Notes: a model not told the origin generated them from the sequence alone. Positions 26,744 to 36,206 are shown, numbered from the stretch's first letter. The stretch: DNA of 61,642 bases from a methanotrophic endosymbiont of Bathymodiolus puteoserpentis (Logatchev) (GCF_900128525.1 NZ_FQTQ01000007.1:1-61642); one strand, 5' to 3'. Translations and numbers: made by a program.

Positions 26744-27733
26744 TTAACAGCCCCAACGTAAATGAGGCGTATGTACGGGCGCATCCCATAATTGCGTCAT
26801 TTCATCATCTAGTAAGGTTAAAGTGATCGACACGCCTGCCATATCTAATGAAGTAGTATAATTGCCAACTAAAGAACGGGTGATATTGATACCGCGTTTT
26901 TGCCAGAACTTTTCTGCTAAATCATAAATCAAATATTGCTCCATTAACGGTGTAGCGCCTAGACCATTAATATGCAGTAAGGCTGACTGGCCTTTTTGAG
27001 GTTTTAAATCTGCTTCAATAGCTTCGGCAATCGTTTTAACTATTTCCGTGGCCGTGGCGAGCGGCATAGTTTTATGGCCGCGTTCGCCATGAATACCCAC
27101 ACCCATTTCCATTTCTTGTGCGTCAATTTCAAAAGTTGGTTCGCCTAATGCGGGTACGGTACAGCTGGTGAGTGCTACACCCATAGATGCTGTGTTGTTA
27201 TTGACGCGTTCTGCCAAGACTTTACATGCAGTTAAATCAGCGCCATTTTCAGCCGCAGCACCCACTATTTTTTCGACAATTAAAGTGCCAGCAACACCAC
27301 GACGTCCTGTGCTATGTGTTTTGGGTAAAGACACGTCATCATCAACTAACACTGAAGCATTGGGGCATTCCAGCATTTCGGCGGCAATTTCAAAGTTCAT
27401 AACATCGCCAGCATAATTTTTGACGATAAATAATACACCTGCTTCTGTAGCAACTTCTTCTGCAGCAGCAAGCATTTGGTCAGGAGTGGGGGAGGTGAAT
27501 ATTTGCCCAGGACATGCTGCATCTAACATGCCTTTGCCGACAAACCCAGAATGTAAGGGTTCATGACCAGAGCCACCACCGGAAATAATGGCAACTTTGT
27601 TTTTGTGCGTACTTGGCGCGCGGCTAATAAAATAGGGCTCGGTATTCAGTTGGATAATATCAGCGTGGGCTTTGGCAAATCCTTCTAGGCTTTCTGTGTA
27701 GAGAGTATCGATTTCATTGATAAATTTTTTCAT
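26744..27733 (-). CDS. dhaK: Dihydroxyacetone kinase subunit DhaK
   Basis: A 329-residue substrate-binding subunit, close to E. coli DhaK through most of its length. The substrate-binding residues are present: GGGSGHEPLH (H57), KNYAGD (D110), and the covalent His in GVGIHGERG (H215). The C-terminus WDAPVHTPHLRWG is also typical. It holds dihydroxyacetone as a hemiaminal for phosphorylation via DhaL, coded at 22414 on the other strand. The pair is split by roxA, a barrel and a cytochrome gene. With no dhaM or PTS gene in sight, the phosphate donor is unclear. It is divergent from the TRAP permease genes. Confidence 0.9.
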   Translation of the reverse strand: MKKFINEIDTLYTESLEGFAKAHADIIQLNTEPYFISRAPSTHKNKVAIISGGGSGHEPLHSGFVGKGMLDAACPGQIFTSPTPDQMLAAAEEVATEAGVLFIVKNYAGDVMNFEIAAEMLECPNASVLVDDDVSLPKTHSTGRRGVAGTLIVEKIVGAAAENGADLTACKVLAERVNNNTASMGVALTSCTVPALGEPTFEIDAQEMEMGVGIHGERGHKTMPLATATEIVKTIAEAIEADLKPQKGQSALLHINGLGATPLMEQYLIYDLAEKFWQKRGINITRSLVGNYTTSLDMAGVSITLTLLDDEMTQLWDAPVHTPHLRWGC

Positions 27734-27827
27734 AGTCTGTTTCCGAAAATGATAAATAGAGAGTATTGCTGATTGTGTAAGGTCTTAAGGCTGAAACTTA
27801 TTAAGATAATAAGCGATTAGGTTTATA

Positions 27828-28391
27828 ATGCTACATTTTGCTATTCTTAGTTTTATTATGGCCTCATCTTTTTCTTTTTTGCAACAGGCCGCGCAGGCAA
27901 TAGATGCTCTTAATGAGTTTGTTGGGCGCTTGGTTTCTTGGTTGACGCTTGCGATGGTTTTAACTACTTTTATTATAGTCGTTTTGCGTTATTTGTTTGA
28001 TTTAAGTTGGGTGCCTTTGCAAGAGTCAATTATTTATATGCATAGTTTAGTATTTATGCTGGGTGCTGCCTATACCTTAAAGCATGATGGTCATGTGCGT
28101 GTCGATATTGTTTATCAGCGTTGCACACGGGTTGTTAAAGCATGGATTGATTTTTTTGGCACTTTATTGCTCTTATTGCCGGTAGCAGGTTTTATATTAT
28201 GGAGTAGTTGGGAGTATGTTGTTGACTCTTGGGCTATTACCGAAGGTTCGCGTAATTCAGGTGGCCTGCCTTTGGTTTATTTATTAAAAAGTTGTTTAAT
28301 ATTGATGTCCGGCTTATTGGTTTTACAGGGTATATCTCTACTGATTTCTAAGTTGAATGTTATTATCACAGCAGGCGCTAAACATGGATAG
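27828..28391 (+). CDS. dctQ: TRAP transporter small permease (DctQ type)
   Basis: A 187-residue membrane protein with four predicted helices: about 35-60, 68-85, 107-127 and 148-168. It has DctQ-like features: VVLRYLFDLSWVPLQE, then FMLGAAYTLKHDGHVRVDI and WAITEGSRNSGGLPL. It pairs with the large permease, whose ATG lies 8 bases inside this gene. The start at 27828 has TTAGG 6-7 nt upstream; an ATG at 27858 would also be possible. No dctP gene for the periplasmic binding protein is adjacent. Confidence 0.85.
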   Translation: MLHFAILSFIMASSFSFLQQAAQAIDALNEFVGRLVSWLTLAMVLTTFIIVVLRYLFDLSWVPLQESIIYMHSLVFMLGAAYTLKHDGHVRVDIVYQRCTRVVKAWIDFFGTLLLLLPVAGFILWSSWEYVVDSWAITEGSRNSGGLPLVYLLKSCLILMSGLLVLQGISLLISKLNVIITAGAKHG

Positions 28392-29760
28392 TTATATGGC
28401 TTTATGGATGTTTTTTGCTGTGTTTGTCGTTTTATTATCAGGGTATCCGGTTGCTTTTGTGCTGAGTGGTACGGCTTTATTGTTCGCGTTATTGGGCTTA
28501 CAAATGGATACCTTTGATGCGGATTTTTTGGCAGCATTACCAAATCGTTTATTTGGTATTATGAACAACGAAACGTTGATTGCTGTGCCCTTATTTGTTT
28601 TTATGGGGGTCATGCTGGAGCGCGCTAAGATTGCCGAATCTTTACTTGAAGCGATGTCGGAATTATTCGGATCTTTGCATGGTGGTTTAGGTTTGGCAGT
28701 AACGATTGTCGGTATGCTGATGGCGGCTAGTACAGGAATTGTTGGTGCCACGGTTGTGACTATGGGCTTACTATCATTACCTACTATGTTAAAACGTGGC
28801 TATGATCCCTCTATTTCTTGTGGCATTATTTGCGCATCAGGAACACTAGGACAGATTATTCCACCTTCGATTGTTTTGGTTTTGCTGGGTGATGTGATTT
28901 CTACGGCTTATCAGCAAGCACAATTAGATATGGGAGTATTTGCACCGGAAACCATTTCCGTGGGGGATTTATTTGCTGGCGCATTAGTGCCAGGTTTATT
29001 GTTAGTATTCATGTACTTAATTTATATTGCTGTGACAGCGTGGTTAAGACCGGATGCTTTGCCCAAGCCGGAAAAGACTCGAAATCATGAGCAGGGCTTT
29101 TATTTTCGAGTATTTAAAAGTCTTTTGCCGCCACTGTTGCTTATTTTAGCGGTATTAGGTTCCATTATTGGAGGCCTAGCAACACCGACGGAAGCTGCTT
29201 CTGTTGGGGCGATAGGGGCGATTTTTCTCGCTTTTGTCAGTGGGCAGTTAAACAAGGAAATATTGCAAGATGTTACGCGTAATACCACGCGAATTACTAG
29301 TATGGTCTTTATGATTCTTATTGGTGCTGCTCTGTTTTCCTTGGTCTTTCGAGGCTTTGAAGGCGATGAAATCATTATTGAGTTACTGTCTGATTTACCG
29401 GGCGGGAAGTTTGGTGCGCTGTTTATCGTCATGTTAGTGATGTTTTTATTAGGCTTTGTACTTGATTTTATTGAAATTACCTTTGTTATTGTGCCTATCG
29501 TCGGTCCTGTTTTATTGGCGATGGGTTTGGATCCGGTCTGGCTGGGTATTATGATTGCCTTAAATTTACAAACCTCTTTTTTAACACCACCTTTTGGTTT
29601 TGCTTTATTTTATTTACGCGGCGTAGCGCCTGCTGAAGTAACAACGGGACAAATTTATAAAGGGGTGTTCCCGTTTATTCTTATTCAGTTGTTCTTGCTT
29701 GGGGTGTTGGCTTATTTTCCTGAACTGGCAACTTGGCTGCCGTCACTTATTTATGCTTGA
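28384..29760 (+). CDS. dctM: TRAP transporter large permease (DctM type)
   Basis: A 458-residue polytopic permease with about 12 helices. DctM landmarks are SGYPVAFVLSGTALLFALLG, PLFVFMGVMLERAKIAESLL, GIVGATVVTMGLLSLP, SGTLGQIIPPSIVLVLLG and GLATPTEAASVGAIGA. It drives sodium- or proton-coupled uptake, probably of an organic acid or similar solute. The start is taken at 28384, overlapping the dctQ stop by 8 bases. An upstream ATG at 28357 would add nine residues with no homology. The substrate is unknown because the binding protein is missing here. Confidence 0.88.
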   Translation: MDSYMALWMFFAVFVVLLSGYPVAFVLSGTALLFALLGLQMDTFDADFLAALPNRLFGIMNNETLIAVPLFVFMGVMLERAKIAESLLEAMSELFGSLHGGLGLAVTIVGMLMAASTGIVGATVVTMGLLSLPTMLKRGYDPSISCGIICASGTLGQIIPPSIVLVLLGDVISTAYQQAQLDMGVFAPETISVGDLFAGALVPGLLLVFMYLIYIAVTAWLRPDALPKPEKTRNHEQGFYFRVFKSLLPPLLLILAVLGSIIGGLATPTEAASVGAIGAIFLAFVSGQLNKEILQDVTRNTTRITSMVFMILIGAALFSLVFRGFEGDEIIIELLSDLPGGKFGALFIVMLVMFLLGFVLDFIEITFVIVPIVGPVLLAMGLDPVWLGIMIALNLQTSFLTPPFGFALFYLRGVAPAEVTTGQIYKGVFPFILIQLFLLGVLAYFPELATWLPSLIYA

Positions 29761-29766
29761 TAACGT

Positions 29767-29886
29767 ATGATATTTCCTAGATTATTAACTGCTTTGCTAT
29801 TTAGCTTGCTGATTGCCTGCGGCCAGCAGGGCCCTTTATTTATGCCAATAGAAGATACTAAAACTCAACAGGGAGACGCTCTGTAA
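29767..29886 (+). CDS. lptM: LptM-like short lipoprotein upstream of lysA
   Basis: A 39-residue protein: a hydrophobic signal, a lipobox L-I-A-C (Cys at residue 18), then G-Q-Q-G-P-L and a short polar tail. It matches the YifL/LptM family. LptM is a small lipoprotein, typically coded directly before lysA in gammaproteobacteria, that assists maturation of the LptD/LptE lipopolysaccharide translocon. Its TAA overlaps the lysA ATG by one base (TAATG). It starts 6 nt after the dctM stop. Confidence 0.82.
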   Translation: MIFPRLLTALLFSLLIACGQQGPLFMPIEDTKTQQGDAL

Positions 29887-31133
29887 TGGATTATTTTGAT
29901 TATCATGATAATGTCTTGTGTGCTGAGGATGTTGCGGTTAGTAAGATTGTTGAGCAATATGGTTCACCTTGCTATATTTACTCAAAAGCAACGCTAGAGC
30001 GCCATTGGCATGCTTTTGATGATGCTTTTGGTGCACAGGCGCATTTAATTTGTTATGCGGTAAAAGCAAACTCTAACTTGGCAATATTAAATACTTTGGC
30101 ACGATTAGGCTCTGGGTTTGATATTGTTTCATTGGGTGAGCTAGAGCGTGTTTTAGCGGCCAAAGGTGAGCCAAAGAAGATTGTTTTTTCTGGTGTTGGT
30201 AAGCGTGAAGATGAAATCAAGCGTGCTTTAGATGTTGGTATTCGTTGTTTTAATATCGAAGTAAAAGGTGAATTAGATAGAATTAACCAGATTGCGGGCG
30301 AGCTAGGTGTTAAAGCGCCCGTTTCATTTCGTGTGAACCCTGATGTCGATGCAAAAACGCATCCGTATATTTCTACCGGCTTAAAAGAAAATAAATTTGG
30401 CATTGATATAGATTCTGCTCTTGAAGAATACCGTCGTGCAGCGAGTATGAAAAATATTCAGATTATCGGTATTGATTGTCATATTGGCTCGCAATTAACC
30501 GAAACTCGCCCCTTTTTAGATGCTTTAGAGCGGGTGCTAAAAATAGTCGAAACTTTGAAGTCAGAAGGGATTGTTTTGCATCATTTAGATTTAGGTGGTG
30601 GTTTAGGTATTTGTTATAGTGACGAAACACCGCCCGAGCCTGCTGAATATGTGGCGGCTATTTTGCAGCATCTAGGTGCTAATGATTTAGAAATTTTACT
30701 TGAACCTGGGCGTGCAATTGCAGGTAATGCGGGTATTCTCGTCACTAAAGTAGAGTATTTAAAGCCTACCAAGTATAAGAATTTTGCTATTGTTGATGCG
30801 GCAATGAATGACTTGGTACGTCCGTCTTTATACAGCTCATGGCAGGCTATTATTCCGGTGCAATTAGCGAGTGCTGAGGCAGAAAAAGAATGGGATATTG
30901 TCGGGCCTGTGTGTGAAACCGGTGATTTCTTAGGTAAAAATCGTTCTCTCGCTTTAGTACAAGGTGATTTATTGGCGATCCGTTCTTCTGGCGCTTATGG
31001 TTTTACGATGAGTTCTAATTATAATTCACGCCCTAAAGTGGCAGAAATCATGGTCGATAAACAAGAAGCGTATCTTGTACGCGAACGTGAAACGATTGCT
31101 CAATTATGGTTGGGCGAGCATTTACTACCTTAA
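29886..31133 (+). CDS. lysA: Diaminopimelate decarboxylase
   Basis: A 415-residue PLP enzyme that makes L-lysine from meso-diaminopimelate. The cofactor lysine is K60 in CYAVKANSN. HIGSQLTE, DLGGGLGI and EPGRAIAGNAG bind cofactor and phosphate. The catalytic Cys lies in GPVCETGDFLG, and SSNYNSRP is near the end. The length fits the family. It sits in the usual gamma order lptM-lysA-dapF-DUF484-xerC, all on the plus strand with short gaps. Confidence 0.95.
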   Translation: MDYFDYHDNVLCAEDVAVSKIVEQYGSPCYIYSKATLERHWHAFDDAFGAQAHLICYAVKANSNLAILNTLARLGSGFDIVSLGELERVLAAKGEPKKIVFSGVGKREDEIKRALDVGIRCFNIEVKGELDRINQIAGELGVKAPVSFRVNPDVDAKTHPYISTGLKENKFGIDIDSALEEYRRAASMKNIQIIGIDCHIGSQLTETRPFLDALERVLKIVETLKSEGIVLHHLDLGGGLGICYSDETPPEPAEYVAAILQHLGANDLEILLEPGRAIAGNAGILVTKVEYLKPTKYKNFAIVDAAMNDLVRPSLYSSWQAIIPVQLASAEAEKEWDIVGPVCETGDFLGKNRSLALVQGDLLAIRSSGAYGFTMSSNYNSRPKVAEIMVDKQEAYLVRERETIAQLWLGEHLLP

Positions 31134-31147
31134 AGCAGCGGCTTACT

Positions 31148-31981
31148 ATGATAATTGAATTTACAAAAATGCATGGCTTAGGTAATGACTTTGTTGTTAT
31201 CGATGCGATTCGTCAGGAAATTTCTTTAACACCTGAGCAAATTCGTTTTATTGCGGCAAGGCATTTTGGTGTTGGTTGTGATCAGTTACTCTTGGTCGAA
31301 TTGGCTGCGAAGCATTCGGATGCGGATTTTCGTTATCGCATTTTTAATGCTGACGGCAGTGAGGTGGCGCAATGTGGTAATGGCGCGCGTTGCTTTGCCC
31401 GCTTTGTGAGAGATAAGAAGCTGTCATATAAGGATAATATTCTGGTTGATACACAGGGGGGGCAGTTGCTCTTAAGTTTTGATGATGATGGCTTGATTAC
31501 GGTTAATATGGGTATTCCTCGTCATAGTCCAGCGATCATTCCCTTACGTACTGAGCAAGAAGAAAAATTTTATACCGTTGATGTTAATGGGATAGAAAAG
31601 GCTTTTGGCGCGGTTTCTATGGGGAACCCTCATGCGGTATTAAAGGTTAATGATGTGCAGCTTGCGCAAGTGAGTGAAATCGGAGAGGCTTTAGAAAGTC
31701 ATCCGTTTTTTCCTGAGCGAGCGAATATAGGATTTATGCAGGTTATTGACCGTCATACTATTAAGTTGCGTGTTTATGAGCGGGGCACTGGCGAGACTTT
31801 AGCTTGTGGGAGTGGGGCTTGTGCCGCTGTCGTGATTGGTATTGAGCAGAAATTACTAGATCAAGATGTTATTGTTGAGCTGCCTGGAGGCAAGCTTAAA
31901 ATTCATTGGGAAGGTCGGGATAAACCGGTTTTTATGACGGGGCCGGCGGTAAGTGTATTTGAGGGAAGAGTGGAAGTATGA
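31148..31981 (+). CDS. dapF: Diaminopimelate epimerase
   Basis: A 277-residue cofactor-free epimerase that converts LL- to meso-diaminopimelate. The two catalytic cysteines are in QCGNGARCF (C76) and the ACGSGACA motif near 220. The start is set at ATG 31148 (MIIEFTKMHGLGNDF, the family opening). The frame is open further upstream into lysA, but without homology. It overlaps the DUF484 gene by 4 nt (ATGA). It provides the substrate for LysA and for peptidoglycan. Confidence 0.95.
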   Translation: MIIEFTKMHGLGNDFVVIDAIRQEISLTPEQIRFIAARHFGVGCDQLLLVELAAKHSDADFRYRIFNADGSEVAQCGNGARCFARFVRDKKLSYKDNILVDTQGGQLLLSFDDDGLITVNMGIPRHSPAIIPLRTEQEEKFYTVDVNGIEKAFGAVSMGNPHAVLKVNDVQLAQVSEIGEALESHPFFPERANIGFMQVIDRHTIKLRVYERGTGETLACGSGACAAVVIGIEQKLLDQDVIVELPGGKLKIHWEGRDKPVFMTGPAVSVFEGRVEV

Positions 31982-32652
31982 GTGAAATTGATTCAAGTGT
32001 TGTAGAAAATTATCTAAAACAGCACCCAGAGTTTTTTAATGAGCATTTAGAGTTACTGGAGCATATGACTGTCCCACATCCGAGTGGTAATGCTGTGTCA
32101 TTGATTTCTAAACAGTTAGAATTATTTCGGCAGCGGCATCATGATATGGAGGTGCAGTTAAATGGCTTGATTGAAATAGCGCGTGATAATGATCATTCAG
32201 CTAATCAAATGCATGAGCTAACGTTGGCTGTGATTGAGGTTGATACGCTAGATGCGGCAATTGAGAATCTAAATGTAGTTTTGGCAGAATGTTTTTTAAC
32301 CGATTTCTTTTCAGTAAAAATTATTTCTGCTGACAAGCATAAGTCCGCATTAGCTGATTTATTTGTTGCGCCAGATTGTGAGGAGTTAACACACTTTGTG
32401 AAAGAGTTGGGCAGTAATCAAGCAAGCTGTGGCAAGCCCACTTTAGCACAAGCTCAATTTCTCTTTGGTGATAATGCATTAGAGGTCCAATCCTGCGCAA
32501 TTATTCCTATGTCATTTACCGAGATAGAAGGATTGCTAGCAATTGGCAGTCGCGATGATAGCCGTTTTCATTACAGTATGGGGCATTTGTTTTTAACTCA
32601 GATGAGTGAAATCATAGGCACACGCTTTGCTTCATTGCTGAAGGCAGCTTAA
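31978..32652 (+). CDS. DUF484 family protein
   Basis: A 224-residue cytosolic protein. The opening VVENYLKQHPEFFNEHLELL with the coiled coil at SLISKQLELFRQRHHDMEVQLNGL is the DUF484 hallmark. A GAF-like domain follows (about 85-220). The family is conserved between dapF and xerC in gammaproteobacteria and its function is unknown. The overlap with dapF and the 2-nt gap to xerC indicate a shared transcript. Confidence 0.88.
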   Translation: MSEIDSSVVENYLKQHPEFFNEHLELLEHMTVPHPSGNAVSLISKQLELFRQRHHDMEVQLNGLIEIARDNDHSANQMHELTLAVIEVDTLDAAIENLNVVLAECFLTDFFSVKIISADKHKSALADLFVAPDCEELTHFVKELGSNQASCGKPTLAQAQFLFGDNALEVQSCAIIPMSFTEIEGLLAIGSRDDSRFHYSMGHLFLTQMSEIIGTRFASLLKAA

Positions 32653-32654
32653 TT

Positions 32655-33563
32655 ATGCAAGCCCTTGCACAGCAGCAGTTGTTAGATTTTTTACAACAGT
32701 TAAAAGTTGAAAAGCGTGCTTCTGAGCATACGGTGAAAAGCTATCAAAGGGATTTGCAACGTTTAGTGGCTTATTGTGAGCAGCATAATGTTGATTGTTG
32801 GGCTGATTTAAGTTCGACAGATGTGCTTAAGCATATCGCAGAACGACATCGCTTAGGCTTAAGTAGTACGAGCTTGCAGCGTGAACTTTCGGCGAGTAGA
32901 AGTTTTTATTTGTTTTTAATGAAAACAGGACAGGTTGATATTAATCCTGCATTGCATGTGAAAGCGCCAAAACAAGCGCGAAAACTACCTAAAACATTAG
33001 ATGTTGATCAAGTAAGTGCTTTACTAGATGCTGATGCCAACTCTATTTTAGAGTTGCGTGATGTCGCGATGTTTGAATTGTTTTATTCTTCTGGATTACG
33101 TTTGAGTGAGTTGCATGAACTTAACTTAGAAGATATAGATTTGCATGATAAACAGTTAAAAGTGGTCAAAGGTAAGGGAGGGAGGTCTAGGCTTTTACCT
33201 GTAGGCACCAAAGCAATTAGTGCGCTGCAGGCGTGGCTAAAAGTTCGTTCACCAGCAATGGATAGGCAAGAAAATGCTGTCTTTACCAGTGTAAAAGGTA
33301 AGCGGCTAGGTCAGCGTAGTATTCAGTTACGCCTAAAGCAATGGTGTCGCAAAAAAGGTGTCACTGAGGCAGTGCACCCTCATATGTTGCGCCATTCCTT
33401 TGCTAGTCATCTATTGGAAGCAAGCCAGGATTTAAGGTCTGTGCAAGAGCTATTAGGTCATGAAAATATTAGTACTACGCAGATTTATACGCATTTAGAT
33501 TTTCAGCATTTAGCTGAAGTTTATGATCAGGCGCATCCACGAGCAAAAAAAACAAGCGAATGA
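32655..33563 (+). CDS. xerC: Tyrosine recombinase XerC
   Basis: A 302-residue site-specific recombinase that, with XerD, resolves chromosome dimers at dif. It has an N-terminal SAM-like core-binding domain (EKRASEHTVKSYQRDLQRL) and a catalytic domain. The catalytic residues are visible as Arg in SSGLRLSEL, Lys in VKGKGGRSR, His-x-x-Arg in HPHMLRHSFASH, the second His in LGHENISTTQ, and the nucleophile Tyr in IYTHLD. No dif-like site was seen in the window. It is the last gene of the lysA run. Confidence 0.92.
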   Translation: MQALAQQQLLDFLQQLKVEKRASEHTVKSYQRDLQRLVAYCEQHNVDCWADLSSTDVLKHIAERHRLGLSSTSLQRELSASRSFYLFLMKTGQVDINPALHVKAPKQARKLPKTLDVDQVSALLDADANSILELRDVAMFELFYSSGLRLSELHELNLEDIDLHDKQLKVVKGKGGRSRLLPVGTKAISALQAWLKVRSPAMDRQENAVFTSVKGKRLGQRSIQLRLKQWCRKKGVTEAVHPHMLRHSFASHLLEASQDLRSVQELLGHENISTTQIYTHLDFQHLAEVYDQAHPRAKKTSE

Positions 33564-33692
33564 TCTGTTTTGCTAGTAAAAAATGTTACTATAAATAAAA
33601 TTTATTAGCGGGAATATAATAGATTACACTTCAAAAGTGCCATTAGTGTGGCTTTGGAGGTGTATGGTTATTTAATTGAATAGGGTTATAAA

Positions 33693-34688
33693 ATGGCAGC
33701 AAGCGACTTTTCGCAGGAAGCAGAAACAAAGGGGTTTAAGTGGTTTTTAGGAATCGTAGGAGCCATCACGGTAATCATTGTGATTGCGCTAGGCGGTTAC
33801 TGGAGTATTGAGCCTACTTCCTTTGATGTGATCGAAGAGGCGAAAATCCGGCAACAAGAAGATCATATTGATGATTTGCCTATCGGCTATGTTTATGCCA
33901 ATACTTTAGCCCATATTGCAGAAACCTTGTTATATAAACCAGGGGGTTATATCACTAATGATGTAGGTGTACCTGGTGTGTATTTAGATAATATTACCAG
34001 CTGGGAGTATGGGGTTTTAGTGATGTTGCGTGATGCTACCTCGGCATTGCGCAATCATTTAGCGCGTTCACAGTCTCAGTCTGCAGAAGATCCAGATTTA
34101 GCTAACGCCGAGCCTTACTTTTACTATGAGCATAACTCATGGGCTTTGCCTTCTTCTGAGTCTGAGTATCAGAAAGGAATTGACTCACTACATAAGTATA
34201 TGGTGCGTTTGGCTGATCCTAGCCATAAAAACCCAGGGCATTTCTATTCTCGAGCAGATAATTTATGGCAATATATTGAAATTATTATTAAGCGTTTAGG
34301 TGGTTTATCTACACAATTAAGTGCGAGTACTGATCGCTATGAAGCTTATGATATTAAGCTAGAAAAATCTGCGGCAATTTCACAAACAAGTTGGTTAATG
34401 CTGGATAATGTTTTTTGGCAGGCGCGCGGTTCTTGTTGGGCTTTGTTACATATTTTGAAAGCAATTAAGCATGATTTTAGGCTGATTTTAGAAGATAAAA
34501 GAGCAATGGACACGGTCAATATTATGATCCACGAAATGGAAAATGCCTTAGCTCCTATTACTAGTCCTGTTATTCTTAATGGCAATGGCTACGGTATTTT
34601 TGCCAACTATTCTTTAGCAATGGCTAGTTATGTTTCTCGGGCCAATGCGGCAGCACTTGATTTGCGTGATGTAATGAACAGAGGTTAA
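33693..34688 (+). CDS. DUF2333 family membrane-anchored protein
   Basis: A 331-residue protein with one N-terminal membrane helix (about 17-40, WFLGIVGAITVIIVIALGGYW) and a large periplasmic domain. The SIEPTSFDVIEEA, PIGYVYANTLAHIAETLL and GYITNDVGVPGVYLDN segments fit the gammaproteobacterial DUF2333 family. The function is unknown; the domain is helical with many conserved aromatic residues. It is followed 5 nt later by a DUF4389 gene. The 129-base upstream gap is AT-rich. Confidence 0.82.
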   Translation: MAASDFSQEAETKGFKWFLGIVGAITVIIVIALGGYWSIEPTSFDVIEEAKIRQQEDHIDDLPIGYVYANTLAHIAETLLYKPGGYITNDVGVPGVYLDNITSWEYGVLVMLRDATSALRNHLARSQSQSAEDPDLANAEPYFYYEHNSWALPSSESEYQKGIDSLHKYMVRLADPSHKNPGHFYSRADNLWQYIEIIIKRLGGLSTQLSASTDRYEAYDIKLEKSAAISQTSWLMLDNVFWQARGSCWALLHILKAIKHDFRLILEDKRAMDTVNIMIHEMENALAPITSPVILNGNGYGIFANYSLAMASYVSRANAAALDLRDVMNRG

Positions 34689-34693
34689 TAGCG

Positions 34694-35008
34694 ATGGATG
34701 AAGAATTAAATAACAATCTCAAACAAGTGGGGACTTGGAAGCGTATTGCTTTTATTCTTGTTTTTGCCATTATTATTGGTATCGTGCGTACTTTGTTGTG
34801 GGGGGTTGTGTTGTTGCAAATCGCTTCCGCCTTATTAACGGGGAGTGCTAATCAAAATATTTTAAGTTTTGGTCAGAAATTAGCGGCTTATACTTACCAT
34901 ATTTTATTGTTCCTTACTTTTAACACGGATGAAATTCCTTTTCCTTTTTCGGATTGGGGGCTAACAGAAGAAATTAGCGCACAGAAGGATTTGGTGTCTA
35001 AAAAATAA
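34694..35008 (+). CDS. DUF4389 family membrane protein
   Basis: A 104-residue protein with two membrane helices: about 16-42 (WKRIAFILVFAIIIGIVRTLLW) and 62-82. The pattern ALLTGSANQNILSFGQKLAAY between them, and FLTFNTDEIPFPFSDW after them, matches DUF4389. The function is unknown. It ends 4 nt before dinB. Confidence 0.8.
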   Translation: MDEELNNNLKQVGTWKRIAFILVFAIIIGIVRTLLWGVVLLQIASALLTGSANQNILSFGQKLAAYTYHILLFLTFNTDEIPFPFSDWGLTEEISAQKDLVSKK

Positions 35009-35012
35009 TACT

Positions 35013-36089
35013 ATGGCAATACCGTTGCGTAAAATCATTCACATTGATATGGATGCTTTTTTTGCAGCGGTAGAGCAAAGAGATAATCCAAGCTATCAAA
35101 ATAAACCGATCATTGTCGGTGGTCTGCCAGATAGTCGAGGTGTTGTTGCAACCTGTAGTTATGAAGCCAGAAAGTATGGTATTCATTCAGCTATGTCTTC
35201 TTCCAGAGCTTTTCGTCTTTGTCCTCATGCAATTTTTGTTAAGCCACGGTTCACGCAATACAAAGAGGCTTCGCAGCAGATACAAGGCATCTTTTATCAA
35301 TATACTTCACAAATTGAGCCTCAGTCTTTGGATGAGGCTTATTTAGATGTCACTCATAGTCTTTTGTGCCAAGGCTCTGCCTCGCGGTTAGCTGAAAAAA
35401 TTAGGCAGCAGATTTTAGATGAAACTGGTTTAGTCGCTTCTGCTGGCATATCGTACAATAAATTCCTAGCAAAATTAGCTTCTGGTATAAACAAGCCTAA
35501 TGGACAATATTTAATAACGCCAAAGCAAGGTATTGGTTTTATTGCTCAATTACCTATTGGCCGGTTTCATGGAGTAGGTAAAGCTACTGAGAAGAAAATG
35601 CATGCTTTAGGTATAGCTAAGGGCGCTGATTTGTTGCGTTTTTCTTTGCCTGAATTGAAGTTGCATTTTGGAAAGTCGGCAATATTTTTTTATCAGATAG
35701 CTCAAGGTGTTGATGATCGGCCTGTGAGAGCGCGTCAAGAAAGTAAATCAATAGGCGTCGAAATTACTTATGCACATGACCTTGAGGAGAGGTCTGAAAT
35801 ATATCAGCAATTAATGAACTTGCTTGATAAGGCCTTAGATAAAGTTTTTGCTAAGACTTTGTATGCTCATACCCTGACGGTAAAGGTTAAATATCATAAT
35901 TTTCAGCAAATTACGCGCAGCTTAACCTTTAGTGGGCCGATTAAAAAACGGATGTTAATGTTGCCTGTTTTTCAGCAATTATTGGAAGGTGAGAGTGTAG
36001 GGCAAACGAAAGTGCGTTTATTAGGGGTTACTTTGTCGTCATTAGAACAGCAGAGTTTATATTATCAGCAGGTGGATTTATTTGATTAA
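35013..36089 (+). CDS. dinB: DNA polymerase IV
   Basis: A 358-residue Y-family translesion polymerase. Catalytic acidic residues lie in IIHIDMDAFFAAVEQ and SLDEAYLDVT. Other family marks are RGVVATCSYEARKYG, SAGISYNKFLAKLASG and the FHGVGKATEKKM helix-hairpin-helix. The C-terminal little finger is present, with the tail SLYYQQVDLFD, a plausible beta-clamp-binding QxDLF motif. I see no LexA box immediately upstream; the DUF4389 gene ends 4 nt before it. Confidence 0.92.
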   Translation: MAIPLRKIIHIDMDAFFAAVEQRDNPSYQNKPIIVGGLPDSRGVVATCSYEARKYGIHSAMSSSRAFRLCPHAIFVKPRFTQYKEASQQIQGIFYQYTSQIEPQSLDEAYLDVTHSLLCQGSASRLAEKIRQQILDETGLVASAGISYNKFLAKLASGINKPNGQYLITPKQGIGFIAQLPIGRFHGVGKATEKKMHALGIAKGADLLRFSLPELKLHFGKSAIFFYQIAQGVDDRPVRARQESKSIGVEITYAHDLEERSEIYQQLMNLLDKALDKVFAKTLYAHTLTVKVKYHNFQQITRSLTFSGPIKKRMLMLPVFQQLLEGESVGQTKVRLLGVTLSSLEQQSLYYQQVDLFD

Positions 36090-36206
36090 GCTATGCTGAT
36101 CGCTTAGAGAATCAAATGCAATAATAGCCGAAAGCGCTATCGGCCCTTTATGCCCTAAAGTCTTTAATGTGCATTCCTTGATTGGATTTGAGTAGAGATA
36201 GAGTCA

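Noticed and set aside
36127-36150. GCCGA/TCGGC hairpin after dinB as a terminator
   Set aside because: The stem is five bases and no T-run follows, too weak to list.
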